Assembly (NCBI GenBank): GCA_039916225.1 | Contig: JBDSLU010000315.1 | Coordinates: forward strand, 1-36,429 | Direction: 5' to 3' | DNA: 36,429 bases | From: JBDSLU01 sp039916225 | Lineage (GTDB): Bacteria > Acidobacteriota > Vicinamibacteria > Vicinamibacterales > Vicinamibacteraceae | Part shown: in pieces, positions 1 to 8,604 of the stretch | How the letters are laid out: each line of letters starts with the position of its first letter | Position numbering within the stretch: position 1 is the stretch's first letter | Position numbers and translations under genes: made by a program | Notes under the pieces: generated by a model | The model's input: the letters and a program-made list of their open reading frames with translations, nothing else | Told to the model about the DNA's origin: nothing | Database searches by the model: none

Positions 1-798
1 GCCATCGAGCGCATCATTCTGCGCCGCGACGCAGACGTGCGCGCCGCTTTCAACGCGTGTCCGGATCTCGAGGCGCTCATGGAGGTGTTCGTCAAGCTCG
101 TGCACTGCCAGATCCAGCAGCCGGCCGCCGCGCCGCAGCAGGTGGACCTCGCCATCCAGGGCGTCGGCACCGTGTCCGCGCCGCTCCAGGTCGTCCTGCT
201 CCTCACGCTGCTGTCGTTCGTCCCGGCGATCCTGATGACGATGACGTCTTTTACTCGAATCGTCATCGTCTTCCATTTCTTGAGGCAGGCCCTCGGCACC
301 CAGGAACAGCCGTCGAACCAGATCCTGCTCGGCCTGGCGCTGTTCCTCACGATCTTCGTCATGGCGCCCGTCGGTGACCAGGTCAACACGCTGGCGCTGC
401 AGCCGGCGATGGCCGGCCGCATCACGGTGGCGCAGGCGCTCGAGCGCGGCGCGCCGCCGGTCCGCACCTTCATGCTGAAGCAGACGCGGGAGAAGGACCT
501 GGCGCTGTTCGTCGAGCTCGCCAAGGCGCCGCGGCCGAAGACGCCCGACGAGCTGCCGATGCGCGTGGTCGTGCCGGCCTTCGTCATCTCCGAGCTGAAG
601 ACCGGTTTCCAGATGGGGTTCTTCCTCTTCCTGCCGTTCCTGCTCATCGACCTCGTGGTCTCGACCACGCTGCTCTCGATGGGCATGCTCCAGCTCCCGC
701 CGGCGATGATCTCGCTGCCTTTCAAAATCATGCTGTTCGTGATGATCGACGGCTGGAATCTGCTGGTCGGTTCCCTCGTCCGTTCCTTTGTGGTGTAG
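1..798 (+). CDS. fliP: Flagellar export gate protein FliP (5' end possibly outside window)
   Basis: FliP forms the core of the flagellar type III export gate with FliQ and FliR in the inner membrane. The protein has the FliP signature MTSFTRIVIVFHFLRQALG, a central variable loop, and the conserved C-terminal segment ending MIDGWNLLVGSLVRSF. About four membrane segments are visible. A good start is ATG at 79 with GAGG at 70-73, giving 239 residues, close to the family length. However, the frame stays open with no stop back to base 1, so the true start may lie upstream. No signal peptide is evident from ATG 79, although many FliP proteins carry one. It is followed five bases later by fliQ, in the usual fliPQR order. 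Identity is secure; only the start is uncertain. Confidence 0.95.
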   Translation, partial: AIERIILRRDADVRAAFNACPDLEALMEVFVKLVHCQIQQPAAAPQQVDLAIQGVGTVSAPLQVVLLLTLLSFVPAILMTMTSFTRIVIVFHFLRQALGTQEQPSNQILLGLALFLTIFVMAPVGDQVNTLALQPAMAGRITVAQALERGAPPVRTFMLKQTREKDLALFVELAKAPRPKTPDELPMRVVVPAFVISELKTGFQMGFFLFLPFLLIDLVVSTTLLSMGMLQLPPAMISLPFKIMLFVMIDGWNLLVGSLVRSFVV

Positions 799-803
799 CC
801 GAC

Positions 804-1073
804 ATGTCAGAAGCCCTCGTCGTCGGCATCGTTCGTCAGGCCATCGAACTGGCCATCCTGGTGAGCCTGCCCATGCTCGCCGCCGGCCTCATCGCCGGTG
901 TCCTGGTCAGCGTCTTCCAGACGGTCACCTCGATCCAGGACAACGTCCTCGCCTTCATCCCGCGCGCGGCGGCGATCTTCGTCACCTTCGCGCTGACCTT
1001 TCCGTGGATGCTCCGCCTGCTCGCCGGGTTCGCCGAGCGGCTGGTGATGCGGCTGCCGGAGATGGTGCGCTGA
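804..1073 (+). CDS. fliQ: Flagellar export gate protein FliQ
   Basis: An 89-residue protein with two hydrophobic helices (roughly residues 15-40 and 50-75). It contains the FliQ-typical stretch around QTVTSIQDNVLAFIPR between them. FliQ packs around FliP in the export gate of the flagellar type III secretion system. Length and position between fliP and fliR are as expected. The stop codon overlaps the fliR start (TGATG), indicating translational coupling within the export operon. Confidence 0.96.
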   Translation: MSEALVVGIVRQAIELAILVSLPMLAAGLIAGVLVSVFQTVTSIQDNVLAFIPRAAAIFVTFALTFPWMLRLLAGFAERLVMRLPEMVR

Positions 1074-1834
1074 TGGACCTGGCGGTCCTCGAGCGGATTG
1101 GCATCCTGGTGGTGCGCCCCGGCGCGCTGCTGATGGCGACGCCGGTGTTCGGCGCGACCTTCGCGCCGCCGCTGGTGCGCGTCGGCATGCTGCTGCTCAT
1201 CACCTTCGCGCTGGCGCCGATCATCACGCTCCCGCCGGACATGGGCCAGGCGTCGACGACGCTGATCGCCGGCCGCGAGCTGCTGATCGGCCTCGCCCTG
1301 TCGATGTCGGTGCGCGTCCTGGTCGCGGCGGCGGAGCTGGCCGGGCATCTCACCGGCTTCCAGATCGGGTTCGCCTATTCGTCGCTCGTCGATCCGCAGA
1401 GCGGCGCGAAAAACGGCGTCCTCAGTGCGCTCTACGCCAACCTGGTCGTGATGGTGTTCCTGATCGTCAACGGTCATCACCAGCTGCTGCAGGCGCTGGC
1501 CTCGTCGTATACGGCGCTGCCGATCGGCACCAGCAGCTGGGCGGCGACCCATGACCTGGCGCCGCTGGTGGCTCGCACGCTCGGGACCGTCTTCGTCATC
1601 GGCATCCGCATCGCCGCGCCGGTCGTCCTGGTGCTCGTCGTCGTCGAGGTCGCGCTCGGCCTGCTGTCGCGCGCCGCCCCGCAGCTGAACATCTCGGTGA
1701 ACGCCGCGCCGCTGCGGCTCTTCACCGGCCTCGCCGTGCTCGGCGCCACCCTCGCCGTCGTCCCCGACGTGGTCCACACGTCGCTGGCGCCGGTCTTCCA
1801 GCTGGCCGCGCGTTTCGCGGCGGCGCTCCGCTGA
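1073..1834 (+). CDS. fliR: Flagellar export gate protein FliR
   Basis: A 253-residue, almost entirely hydrophobic protein with about six membrane segments, matching FliR in length and in motifs such as GFQIGFAYSSLVDPQSG. FliR completes the FliP5-FliQ4-FliR1 export pore. The start ATG at 1073 overlaps the fliQ stop by one base, so the longer upstream reading in this frame is not used. FlhB begins eight bases downstream, and FlhB wraps the FliPQR complex in known structures. Confidence 0.95.
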   Translation: MDLAVLERIGILVVRPGALLMATPVFGATFAPPLVRVGMLLLITFALAPIITLPPDMGQASTTLIAGRELLIGLALSMSVRVLVAAAELAGHLTGFQIGFAYSSLVDPQSGAKNGVLSALYANLVVMVFLIVNGHHQLLQALASSYTALPIGTSSWAATHDLAPLVARTLGTVFVIGIRIAAPVVLVLVVVEVALGLLSRAAPQLNISVNAAPLRLFTGLAVLGATLAVVPDVVHTSLAPVFQLAARFAAALR

Positions 1835-1841
1835 GGCGACG

Positions 1842-2906
1842 ATGTCGCAAGAGCGCAGCGAACAACCCACCGGCAAACGCCTCCGCGACGCCGCGGAGCG
1901 CGGTCAGGTCGCCCGCAGCAAGGAAGTCCAGGACGTCGTGCAGCTGGCGGCGGCGCTGATGACGCTGTCCTGGGTCGGCAGCTACATGGTCACCTCGCTT
2001 GCCGCCAAGGTGAGCTCGGGGCTGTCGCAGATTGACAGCGTCGCGCACCGGACGGTGATGCCGTCGGAGCTGACGTCCATCGCCACCGGCTACCTCGTCT
2101 CGCTCCTCCTGATGGTCGGTCCGGTCATGGGCACGGCGCTGGTCGCCGGCCTCGCCGCGGTTTCGGTGCAGGGCGGCTGGAACGTGTCGTGGAAGCCGCT
2201 GCAGCCCGACTTCACCAAGCTGAACCCGGTCAACGGCATCAAGCGGCTGGTGCCGACCAAGGCCGGCCTCGACATCGTGCGCGTCGCCATCATCGCGGTG
2301 TCGCTGTCCTACGTCGCCTACGGCGTGGTGCAGCCGTTCGTCGAGAACTCGCCGCTCCTGAGCCGCGTCAGCGTGGGCGACGCCGCCGGTTCGGCGTGGA
2401 CGACGGTGATCACGCTGATCAAGCGCGCGCTCATCATCTTCGCGACCGTCGCCGCCGCCGACTACCTCCTCAAGCGTTATCAGATGCGCAAGTCGCTGAA
2501 GATGACCAAGCAGGAGGTCAAGGAAGAGAGCAAGATGCTCGAGGGCAACCCCGAGATCAAGGGCCGCGTCCGCCGCATGCAGCGCGAGATGGGCCGGCGC
2601 CGCATGCTCGCCTCCGTCCCCAAGGCGACGGTCGTCATCACCAACCCGACCCACTTCGCGGTCGCGCTCGAGTACAAGCGCGACGCCATGGCCGCGCCGC
2701 GTGTCCTCGCCAAGGGCGCCGATCACATGGCGCAGCGCATCAAGGACGTCGCCCGGCAGCACGGCATCCCGACCATCGAGAACGTCACGCTGGCGCGGGC
2801 GCTCTTCGCCAACGCCGAGATCGACGAAGTCATCCCGGCCGACCTGTTCGAGGCGGTCGCTGAAGTGCTCGCCTACCTGGTCCGGCTGAAGCAGCTGGCG
2901 ATTTGA
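1842..2906 (+). CDS. flhB: Flagellar export switch protein FlhB
   Basis: A 354-residue export apparatus protein that switches substrate specificity from rod/hook to filament subunits. The N-terminus has the family pattern SQERSEQPTGKRLRDAAERGQ. Four membrane segments follow, then a basic cytoplasmic domain. The autocleavage motif NPTH is intact at residues 268-271, so self-cleavage between N and P is expected. The start is ATG 1842 with GAGG about five bases upstream. It is part of the fliPQR-flhBA run. Confidence 0.97.
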   Translation: MSQERSEQPTGKRLRDAAERGQVARSKEVQDVVQLAAALMTLSWVGSYMVTSLAAKVSSGLSQIDSVAHRTVMPSELTSIATGYLVSLLLMVGPVMGTALVAGLAAVSVQGGWNVSWKPLQPDFTKLNPVNGIKRLVPTKAGLDIVRVAIIAVSLSYVAYGVVQPFVENSPLLSRVSVGDAAGSAWTTVITLIKRALIIFATVAAADYLLKRYQMRKSLKMTKQEVKEESKMLEGNPEIKGRVRRMQREMGRRRMLASVPKATVVITNPTHFAVALEYKRDAMAAPRVLAKGADHMAQRIKDVARQHGIPTIENVTLARALFANAEIDEVIPADLFEAVAEVLAYLVRLKQLAI

Positions 2907-2916
2907 GGAGCCGACG

Positions 2917-4944
2917 ATGACGCCGACTTCACGCCCCGCCATGCACTGGATCGCCCCGGGCGCGATCCTCACGGTCGTCGCGCTGATGATCGTGCCGATG
3001 CCGCCGCTGCTGCTCGATCTGCTGCTGACGATCGACATCGGCCTGGCGGTGGTCCTGCTGCTGACCGCGATCTATGTCAAGGAACCGGTCGAGTTCAGCG
3101 TGTTTCCCTCGCTGCTCCTGGTCCTCACGCTGCTGCGCCTGTCGCTGAACGTCGCCGGCACCCGCCTCATCCTGCTCAATGGCGCCGACGGCGTCGACGC
3201 TGCCGGCAGCGTGATCATGTCCTTCGGTCAGTTCGTCGTCGGCGGCAACTTCATCGTCGGCATCGTCGTCTTCCTGGTCCTCATCACGATCCAGTTCCTG
3301 GTCATCAACCACGGCGCGGTCCGCATTTCGGAGGTGACCGCGCGCTTCACCCTGGACGCGCTGCCGGGCAAGCAGATGGCCATCGACGCCGACTTGAACG
3401 CCGGGATCATCGACGAGCATCAGGCGCGCGAGCGGCGCGAGAAGATCCGCCGCGAGGCCGACTTCTACGGCGCCATGGACGGTGCCATCCGGTTCACCCA
3501 GCGCGACGCGATGGCGGCGATGCTGATCACCGCGGTCAACATCATCGCCGGCCTGATCATCGGCGTCATGCAGCGGGGCATGCCGATCGGCGAGGCGGCC
3601 CAGACCTTCACGATCCTGACGGTGGGCGAGGGCCTGGTCACCGCGATTCCGGCCCTGCTCGTGTCGATGTCAGGCGGCCTGATCACGACGCGCGCGGCAT
3701 CGCAGGCGCCGCTCGGCGAGGAAGTCGCGACGCAGCTGCTGACCAACGCGCGGCCGATGGCCGTCGCCGCGGTCGCGCTCCTGCTGCTCGCGGCGATTCC
3801 GGGCCTGCCGAAGTTTTCTTTCATCGTCGTCGCCGCCCTGTTCGGGCTCGCCGCGTGGATGAACCGCAACGCCGCGTTGGCGCCGGCGGCCGAGGACGCG
3901 CCGGCCGCCGCGCCGCAGTCCGACACGCCAGAGATCGGCGTGGTCGACCCGCTCGGTGTCGAGGTCGGTTACGCGTTGATCTCGCTCGTCGACGAGAAGC
4001 AGGGCGGCACGCTGCTGTCGCGCATCCGGTCGATCCGCAAGCAGATTGCCACCGACAGCGGGCTGGTCGTGCCGCCGGTCCACGTCGCCGACAACCTCCA
4101 GCTCGGACCGCGCACCTACGCGATTCTGGTCAAGGGCGTCGAAGTGGCGCGGGGCGAGCTGATGCCCGACCGCATGCTGGCGATCAACCCCGGCACGGCC
4201 TCGACGACCATCGAGGGCATCGTCACCAAAGAGCCGGCCTTCGGCCTGCCCGCCTGGTGGATCCCGACCGATCAGCGCGATCGCGCCTCGACGGCCGGCT
4301 ACACCGTGGTCGACCCGACGACGGCGCTCTCGACGCACCTGTCCGAGATGGTGCGGAGCTTCCTGCCCGAGCTGTTGAGCCGACAGCACACCAAGGAACT
4401 CCTCGACAAGGTGGCGCAGACGTCGCCGAAGCTGGTCGAAGACCTGGTCCCCAAGGTGCTCTCGACCGGCGACGTGCAGCGGGTGCTGCGCCAGCTGCTC
4501 CGCGAGCGGGTGCCGATCCGCGACCTGACGACCATTCTCGAGGCGCTGTCGGACGCCGCCGTCACCACCAAGGACCCCGACATGCTGACCGAAGCCGTCC
4601 GTGCCCAGCTCGGCCGGGCAATCTGCCGCCAATACCAGACCGACCGCAACGAACTCGTCACCATCAACCTGGCGCCAAGCCTGGAGGAGCGTTTGATGAA
4701 GTCGATCGTCCGCACAGACCAGGGTTCGGTGCTCGCGCTCGAGCCGATGGAGGCGCAGAACATGGCGAGCAAGATCGCCCGCGCCCTCGAGCAGGCCGTG
4801 GCACAGCCTGTGCTTCTATGCACTCCGGCGCTTCGCCCGCATCTGTGGCGCCTGTTCTCGCGCGTGCTTCCCCAGATTGGCGTCCTCTCGCACGGAGAAG
4901 TCCCGAACCACATTCGCATCGCGCCAGTAGCGGTGCTTGATTGA
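2917..4944 (+). CDS. flhA: Flagellar export gate protein FlhA
   Basis: A 675-residue FHIPEP-family protein. The N-terminal half carries about eight membrane helices and the loop signature RFTLDALPGKQMAIDADLNA near residues 143-163. The C-terminal half (about 345-675) is the cytoplasmic nonameric ring domain that docks chaperone-substrate complexes. GAGGAG lies just upstream of ATG 2917. The stop is directly followed by flhF. Length and motifs are ordinary for the family. Confidence 0.97.
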   Translation: MTPTSRPAMHWIAPGAILTVVALMIVPMPPLLLDLLLTIDIGLAVVLLLTAIYVKEPVEFSVFPSLLLVLTLLRLSLNVAGTRLILLNGADGVDAAGSVIMSFGQFVVGGNFIVGIVVFLVLITIQFLVINHGAVRISEVTARFTLDALPGKQMAIDADLNAGIIDEHQARERREKIRREADFYGAMDGAIRFTQRDAMAAMLITAVNIIAGLIIGVMQRGMPIGEAAQTFTILTVGEGLVTAIPALLVSMSGGLITTRAASQAPLGEEVATQLLTNARPMAVAAVALLLLAAIPGLPKFSFIVVAALFGLAAWMNRNAALAPAAEDAPAAAPQSDTPEIGVVDPLGVEVGYALISLVDEKQGGTLLSRIRSIRKQIATDSGLVVPPVHVADNLQLGPRTYAILVKGVEVARGELMPDRMLAINPGTASTTIEGIVTKEPAFGLPAWWIPTDQRDRASTAGYTVVDPTTALSTHLSEMVRSFLPELLSRQHTKELLDKVAQTSPKLVEDLVPKVLSTGDVQRVLRQLLRERVPIRDLTTILEALSDAAVTTKDPDMLTEAVRAQLGRAICRQYQTDRNELVTINLAPSLEERLMKSIVRTDQGSVLALEPMEAQNMASKIARALEQAVAQPVLLCTPALRPHLWRLFSRVLPQIGVLSHGEVPNHIRIAPVAVLD

Positions 4945-4946
4945 AG

Positions 4947-6014
4947 ATGGAAACCACTCGATTCCGCGCCCAGACGGTCGAAGACGCCATCGCGGCGGCG
5001 TGCGTCGCCCATGGTGTCGAGGCCGACATCGTGGCCACGCAGATGGTGCCGGCGCGCGGTGTGCGCGGCTTGCTCGGCCTGCGTGAGGTCGAAGTCACGG
5101 TGGCGGCGGCGCGCCGATCGTCGGTCCGCCGACCAGCCCCGGTCGCCAGCGACGTCGCACCGTCGATTGGCGCGACTGCGGCGACGGCCGGCGTGCTCGA
5201 GCGGCTGCGTCTCGGCGCCCGTCGAGGCGGCCCGGCCGCAGCCACCGAGCGCCCCGATCCGCTGATCGCGCAGCTCCTGTCGACCGGGCTCGACTACGAG
5301 ATGGCGGCCCGCGTCGCCCGGGCGGTTCCGCGTGGACCGCGGCGGACGGCGACGGCCGCCGCGATCGAAGCCGCGCTGGCCACCGAGCTGGGCGGGCTGG
5401 TCTCCGGCGACGAGCCGTACGCGCCGGTCGAGCTGTTCGTCGGCCCCCCGGGCGCCGGCAAGACCACGACCATCGCCAAGATCGCGGCCCGCGAGCGCGC
5501 CCAGCGCGGCCGCAGGCTCAGCCTGCTGGCGGCGGACGGCTTCCGCGTCGGCGCCGTCGAACAGCTGCGGCTTTACGCCGACCTCATCGGCAGCCCGTTC
5601 GCGGTCGCGCGGACGCCGGCCGAGATCGAGCGCTCGCTGGTGTCGACGGCCAGCCCGATTCTCGTCGACACCGCCGGCCGGTCGCTCGGCGATGCCCGGG
5701 CGCTCGAAGTCGCCGACCGGCTGTCGTCGCTGCCTGGCGTCCGCACCCATGTCGTCCTGCCGGCAGGATCGTCGGTCCGCCAGGCGGCGCGGCTGCTCGA
5801 CGCCTACGGCGCGCGGGCCCGCCGCGTCGTCCTGACGCGGCTCGACGAGGGCGATTCGGTGGCACCACTTCTGAAGCTGATCGCGGAGCGCGATTTGACG
5901 TTGTCGTACTTGGGGACGGGGCAGCGCGTTCCGGACGATCTCGAACGGGCCAGCGGCGCAGTGCTGGCTGGACACATTCTCGGACCGGAAGGCCCGGAGG
6001 GGCTCGCGGCATGA
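4947..6014 (+). CDS. flhF: Flagellar SRP-type GTPase FlhF
   Basis: FlhF is an SRP-family GTPase that sets flagellar placement or number. The N-terminal B domain is recognisable (VEDAIAAACVAHG, then RGVRGLLGLREVEVTVAAARR). A G domain follows with P-loop GPPGAGKT at about 166-173, a DGFRVGAVEQLR motif, DTAGRS (G3), TRLDE in place of the usual TKLDE (G4), and the closing GTGQRVPDDLE. ATG 4947 gives 355 residues; a TTG at 4941 overlapping the flhA stop is an alternative. The partner gene flhG, often next to flhF, is absent here, and fliA follows directly with a 4-base overlap. Confidence 0.93.
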   Translation: METTRFRAQTVEDAIAAACVAHGVEADIVATQMVPARGVRGLLGLREVEVTVAAARRSSVRRPAPVASDVAPSIGATAATAGVLERLRLGARRGGPAAATERPDPLIAQLLSTGLDYEMAARVARAVPRGPRRTATAAAIEAALATELGGLVSGDEPYAPVELFVGPPGAGKTTTIAKIAARERAQRGRRLSLLAADGFRVGAVEQLRLYADLIGSPFAVARTPAEIERSLVSTASPILVDTAGRSLGDARALEVADRLSSLPGVRTHVVLPAGSSVRQAARLLDAYGARARRVVLTRLDEGDSVAPLLKLIAERDLTLSYLGTGQRVPDDLERASGAVLAGHILGPEGPEGLAA

Positions 6015-6823
6015 GCGCGGAACAGCAGTCGTCGGTTGGCAAGCGGAATCGGCAGAGTCCTCCAGTCGCAAGCCCGCGCGCGAGCGCGCCAGTGCCTGCG
6101 GCGACGGTGGAAACCGATCGCAATCAGCTCGTCATCAATCACGTCGGCCTGGTCAAGGCGATGGCGCATCGGCTGGCTCAGCGCCTGCCGTCGCAGGTCG
6201 AAATGAACGAGCTGATCAGCGTCGGCGTGGTCGGCCTCATCGACGCCGCCGATCGTTACAAGCCGGCGCTCGGCGTCCCCTTCGACGCCTTCGCCCGGCG
6301 CCGCGTCCAGGGCGCGATGCTCGACGCGCTGCGCGAGCTCGACTGGGCGCCGCGGTCGCTGCGGCGGATGCGCCGCGACCTGGATCAGGCGATCGCCAAG
6401 CTGCGGCACACCCTCAAGCGCGAGCCGAACGAGGACGAAGTGGCCAGCGAGCTGTCGATGTCGCGGGCCCAGTACGACAAGTCGCTCGACCAGATCCGGA
6501 CGCTGGACCTCGGCGCGATCCGTCAGCTCGACGCGACCGGCGAGGACGGCTCGCCGCTGTTCGAGCTGTGCCTCGACCCCGACGAGGGCCCGGACGCGCA
6601 GCTGCACCGCACCGAGCTGCGCACGCTGCTGGCCGGCGCCATCCGCGAGCTGCCCGAGCGTGAGCGCGAAATCCTGGCGCTCTACTACGAGGAAGAGCTG
6701 ACCATGGCCGAAATCGGCAAGGTCATCGGCGTGTGCGAGTCGCGCGTGTCGCAGCTGCGCTCGCTGGCCCTGTCCCGCCTCCGCGCCAGCATGCGCGCGT
6801 CGCTCGGGGATCTGCGCCGATGA
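6011..6823 (+). CDS. fliA: Flagellar sigma factor sigma-28 (FliA)
   Basis: A 270-residue sigma-70 family protein of the FliA type. After a low-complexity N-terminus of about 40 residues, region 2 (NHVGLVKAMAHRLAQRLPS, then DAFARRRVQGAMLDALRELDW) is followed by region 3 (DEVASELSMS) and region 4 with its helix-turn-helix (MAEIGKVIGVCESRVSQLRS). It directs RNA polymerase to late flagellar promoters. Candidate targets upstream of fliC, fliD and flgM are visible in this window. Its antagonist FlgM is encoded at 14904. ATG 6011 overlaps the flhF stop and the fliM start overlaps its own stop, so all three are coupled. Confidence 0.96.
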   Translation: MSAEQQSSVGKRNRQSPPVASPRASAPVPAATVETDRNQLVINHVGLVKAMAHRLAQRLPSQVEMNELISVGVVGLIDAADRYKPALGVPFDAFARRRVQGAMLDALRELDWAPRSLRRMRRDLDQAIAKLRHTLKREPNEDEVASELSMSRAQYDKSLDQIRTLDLGAIRQLDATGEDGSPLFELCLDPDEGPDAQLHRTELRTLLAGAIRELPEREREILALYYEEELTMAEIGKVIGVCESRVSQLRSLALSRLRASMRASLGDLRR

Positions 6824-7800
6824 GCCCGGTGCTCTCGCAGGAAGAAATCGATGTACTGCTGACCGCGGCGTCAGACCAGAGCATCGCGCCGACGTTCGAA
6901 AATGACGGCCGGGCCTCGGTCGTCAGCTACAACTTCCGCCGCCCCGATCGGGTCACCAAGGATCAGATCCGATCGCTGCACTTCCTGCACGACCGCTTCG
7001 CCCGCAACCTGTCGACGTCGATGTCGGCCTACATGCGGGTGGTCACCGACGTCACCATCCTGTCGGTGGAGCAGTTCACGTATTCCGAGTTCCTGATGTC
7101 GCTGTCCGACCCGACGGCGTTCTACGCCATCTCGATGCGGCCCCTCGAGGGCACGGCGGCGCTCGAGTTGAATCCCTCGGTCGCCTTCACGATGATCGAT
7201 CGCATGCTCGGCGGCTCTGGCCGCGGGGTCATGGTCAACCGCGCCCTCACCGAGATCGAGCAGAACGTCACCGACGGCGTCGTCAAGCTGATCCTCGAGA
7301 ACCTGACCGACGCCTGGCGCGGCATCGTCGACGTCCAGTTCCGCATCTCCGGCCGCGAAACGCGCCCGCAGATGCTGCAGGTGGCGGCACCGAATGAAGT
7401 CGTGCTGCTCATGAGTTTCGAGATCAAGATCGGTGAAACGCGCGGCGTCTTGAATGTCTGTTTTCCGGCCACCAGCATCGAGGCGGTCAGCGGCAGCTTC
7501 ACCCGCTCCTGGGAGCGCACCCGCCGCGAGATGACGCCGACCGAACAGGCCGGGCTCGACGAGAACGTCGGCCGCGTCACCGTCACCCTCGAGGCCGGCA
7601 TCCACGCCGCGATCGGCGCCGGCGACTTCATGCGCCTCCAGGTCGGCGACATCGTCGGTCTCGAGCACCCGGCCGGCGAGCCGATCGAAGTCAGGGTCAA
7701 CGGCAAGGCGAAGTTCACTGCGGCGCCGGTGCTGTCGGCGACGCGCTCGCACATCCGCATCGACGGTCCCATCAGCGCATCACGCACGCAGGCCGCCTGA
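6820..7800 (+). CDS. fliM: Flagellar motor switch protein FliM
   Basis: A 326-residue C-ring protein. The extreme N-terminus has the CheY-P binding peptide LSQEEIDVLL. The middle domain contains the GGxG motif (LGGSGRG at about 130-136) and the C-terminus is a SpoA domain. It binds phospho-CheY and couples rotor direction to FliG. ATG 6820 overlaps the fliA stop (ATGA). A longer in-frame reading starts inside fliA but lacks family similarity upstream of MSPVLSQ. The placement fliA-fliM-fliN, rather than fliMN before fliP, is less usual. Confidence 0.96.
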   Translation: MSPVLSQEEIDVLLTAASDQSIAPTFENDGRASVVSYNFRRPDRVTKDQIRSLHFLHDRFARNLSTSMSAYMRVVTDVTILSVEQFTYSEFLMSLSDPTAFYAISMRPLEGTAALELNPSVAFTMIDRMLGGSGRGVMVNRALTEIEQNVTDGVVKLILENLTDAWRGIVDVQFRISGRETRPQMLQVAAPNEVVLLMSFEIKIGETRGVLNVCFPATSIEAVSGSFTRSWERTRREMTPTEQAGLDENVGRVTVTLEAGIHAAIGAGDFMRLQVGDIVGLEHPAGEPIEVRVNGKAKFTAAPVLSATRSHIRIDGPISASRTQAA

Positions 7801-7808
7801 GGCTCCCC

Positions 7809-8588
7809 ATGTCTGCACTCGTCAACGAGCTCGTCCAGGCCGTCTCCACCCGATTTGCCGGGGTGATGCAGTCGGTCGTCACCCCGGAAGCCGAAGCGCT
7901 GCCGTTCGATGGCGCCGTCGCGCCCGGTTGGCTCGTCCCGTGCGAGCTGGCCGGCCCGATGTCGGGCACCTGGTACCTCGCCATCACCAACGACGACGCC
8001 GCCAATCTGGCGTCGCGGGTGCTGATGAAGGAGAGCGCCTCGCCCGACGAAATCGGTGAGGCCCTCAAGGAACTCACCGCCCAGGCGTTCTCGGGCATCG
8101 GCATGGAAGCGCCGTTCAACGGCCTCACGGTCAACGTCGGCAAGCCGGCGACGTCGCCGGTCGCGCCGGGCGCCGCCGCGGGCAGCTTCGCCTGCCGGCT
8201 CGACGAGACCAACACGCTCTACTTCGGCTGCAGCTACGCCGCCGGCTCGGCTCCGGCCCGCCCCACGGCGGTCCCGACGCTGGTCGCGACTGCCGCCGAC
8301 ACCGCGCCGGTCGTCGAGAAGATGCCGGACAACCTCGAGCTGATCCTCGACATCGACATGCCGCTGACGGTCCGCTTCGGCGAAGCGGTGGTGTCGATCG
8401 AGGCGCTGTCCAGGCTGGGCCCGGGCTCGCTCGTCGAGCTGTCGCGCCAGCCGGATGATCCGGTCGAAGTCCTCATCAACGGACGTCTCGTCGCGCGCGG
8501 GGAAGTCGTCGTCGTCGCCGGCAACTACGGCGTCCGCGTCACCCAGGTGGTCAGCCCCGACGAGCGCCTGCGCACTCTCAACGGCTAG
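7809..8588 (+). CDS. fliN: Motor switch protein FliN with CheC/FliY-like N-terminal domain
   Basis: A 259-residue protein. The last roughly 85 residues are a typical FliN/SpoA domain (LELILDIDMPLTVRFGEAVVS, then VEVLINGRLVARGEVVVV and GVRVTQVV). The first 145 or so form a separate domain reminiscent of the CheC/CheX fold found in FliY, joined by an Ala/Pro-rich linker. The stretch DEIGEALK is like the CheC phosphatase motif D-x3-E-x2-N, but Asn is replaced by Lys, so CheY-P phosphatase activity is doubtful. E. coli FliN has only about 137 residues. The SpoA part is certain; the N-terminal assignment is inferred from pattern alone. Confidence 0.85.
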   Translation: MSALVNELVQAVSTRFAGVMQSVVTPEAEALPFDGAVAPGWLVPCELAGPMSGTWYLAITNDDAANLASRVLMKESASPDEIGEALKELTAQAFSGIGMEAPFNGLTVNVGKPATSPVAPGAAAGSFACRLDETNTLYFGCSYAAGSAPARPTAVPTLVATAADTAPVVEKMPDNLELILDIDMPLTVRFGEAVVSIEALSRLGPGSLVELSRQPDDPVEVLINGRLVARGEVVVVAGNYGVRVTQVVSPDERLRTLNG

Positions 8589-8604
8589 GTCAGGGAACCC
8601 GTCC

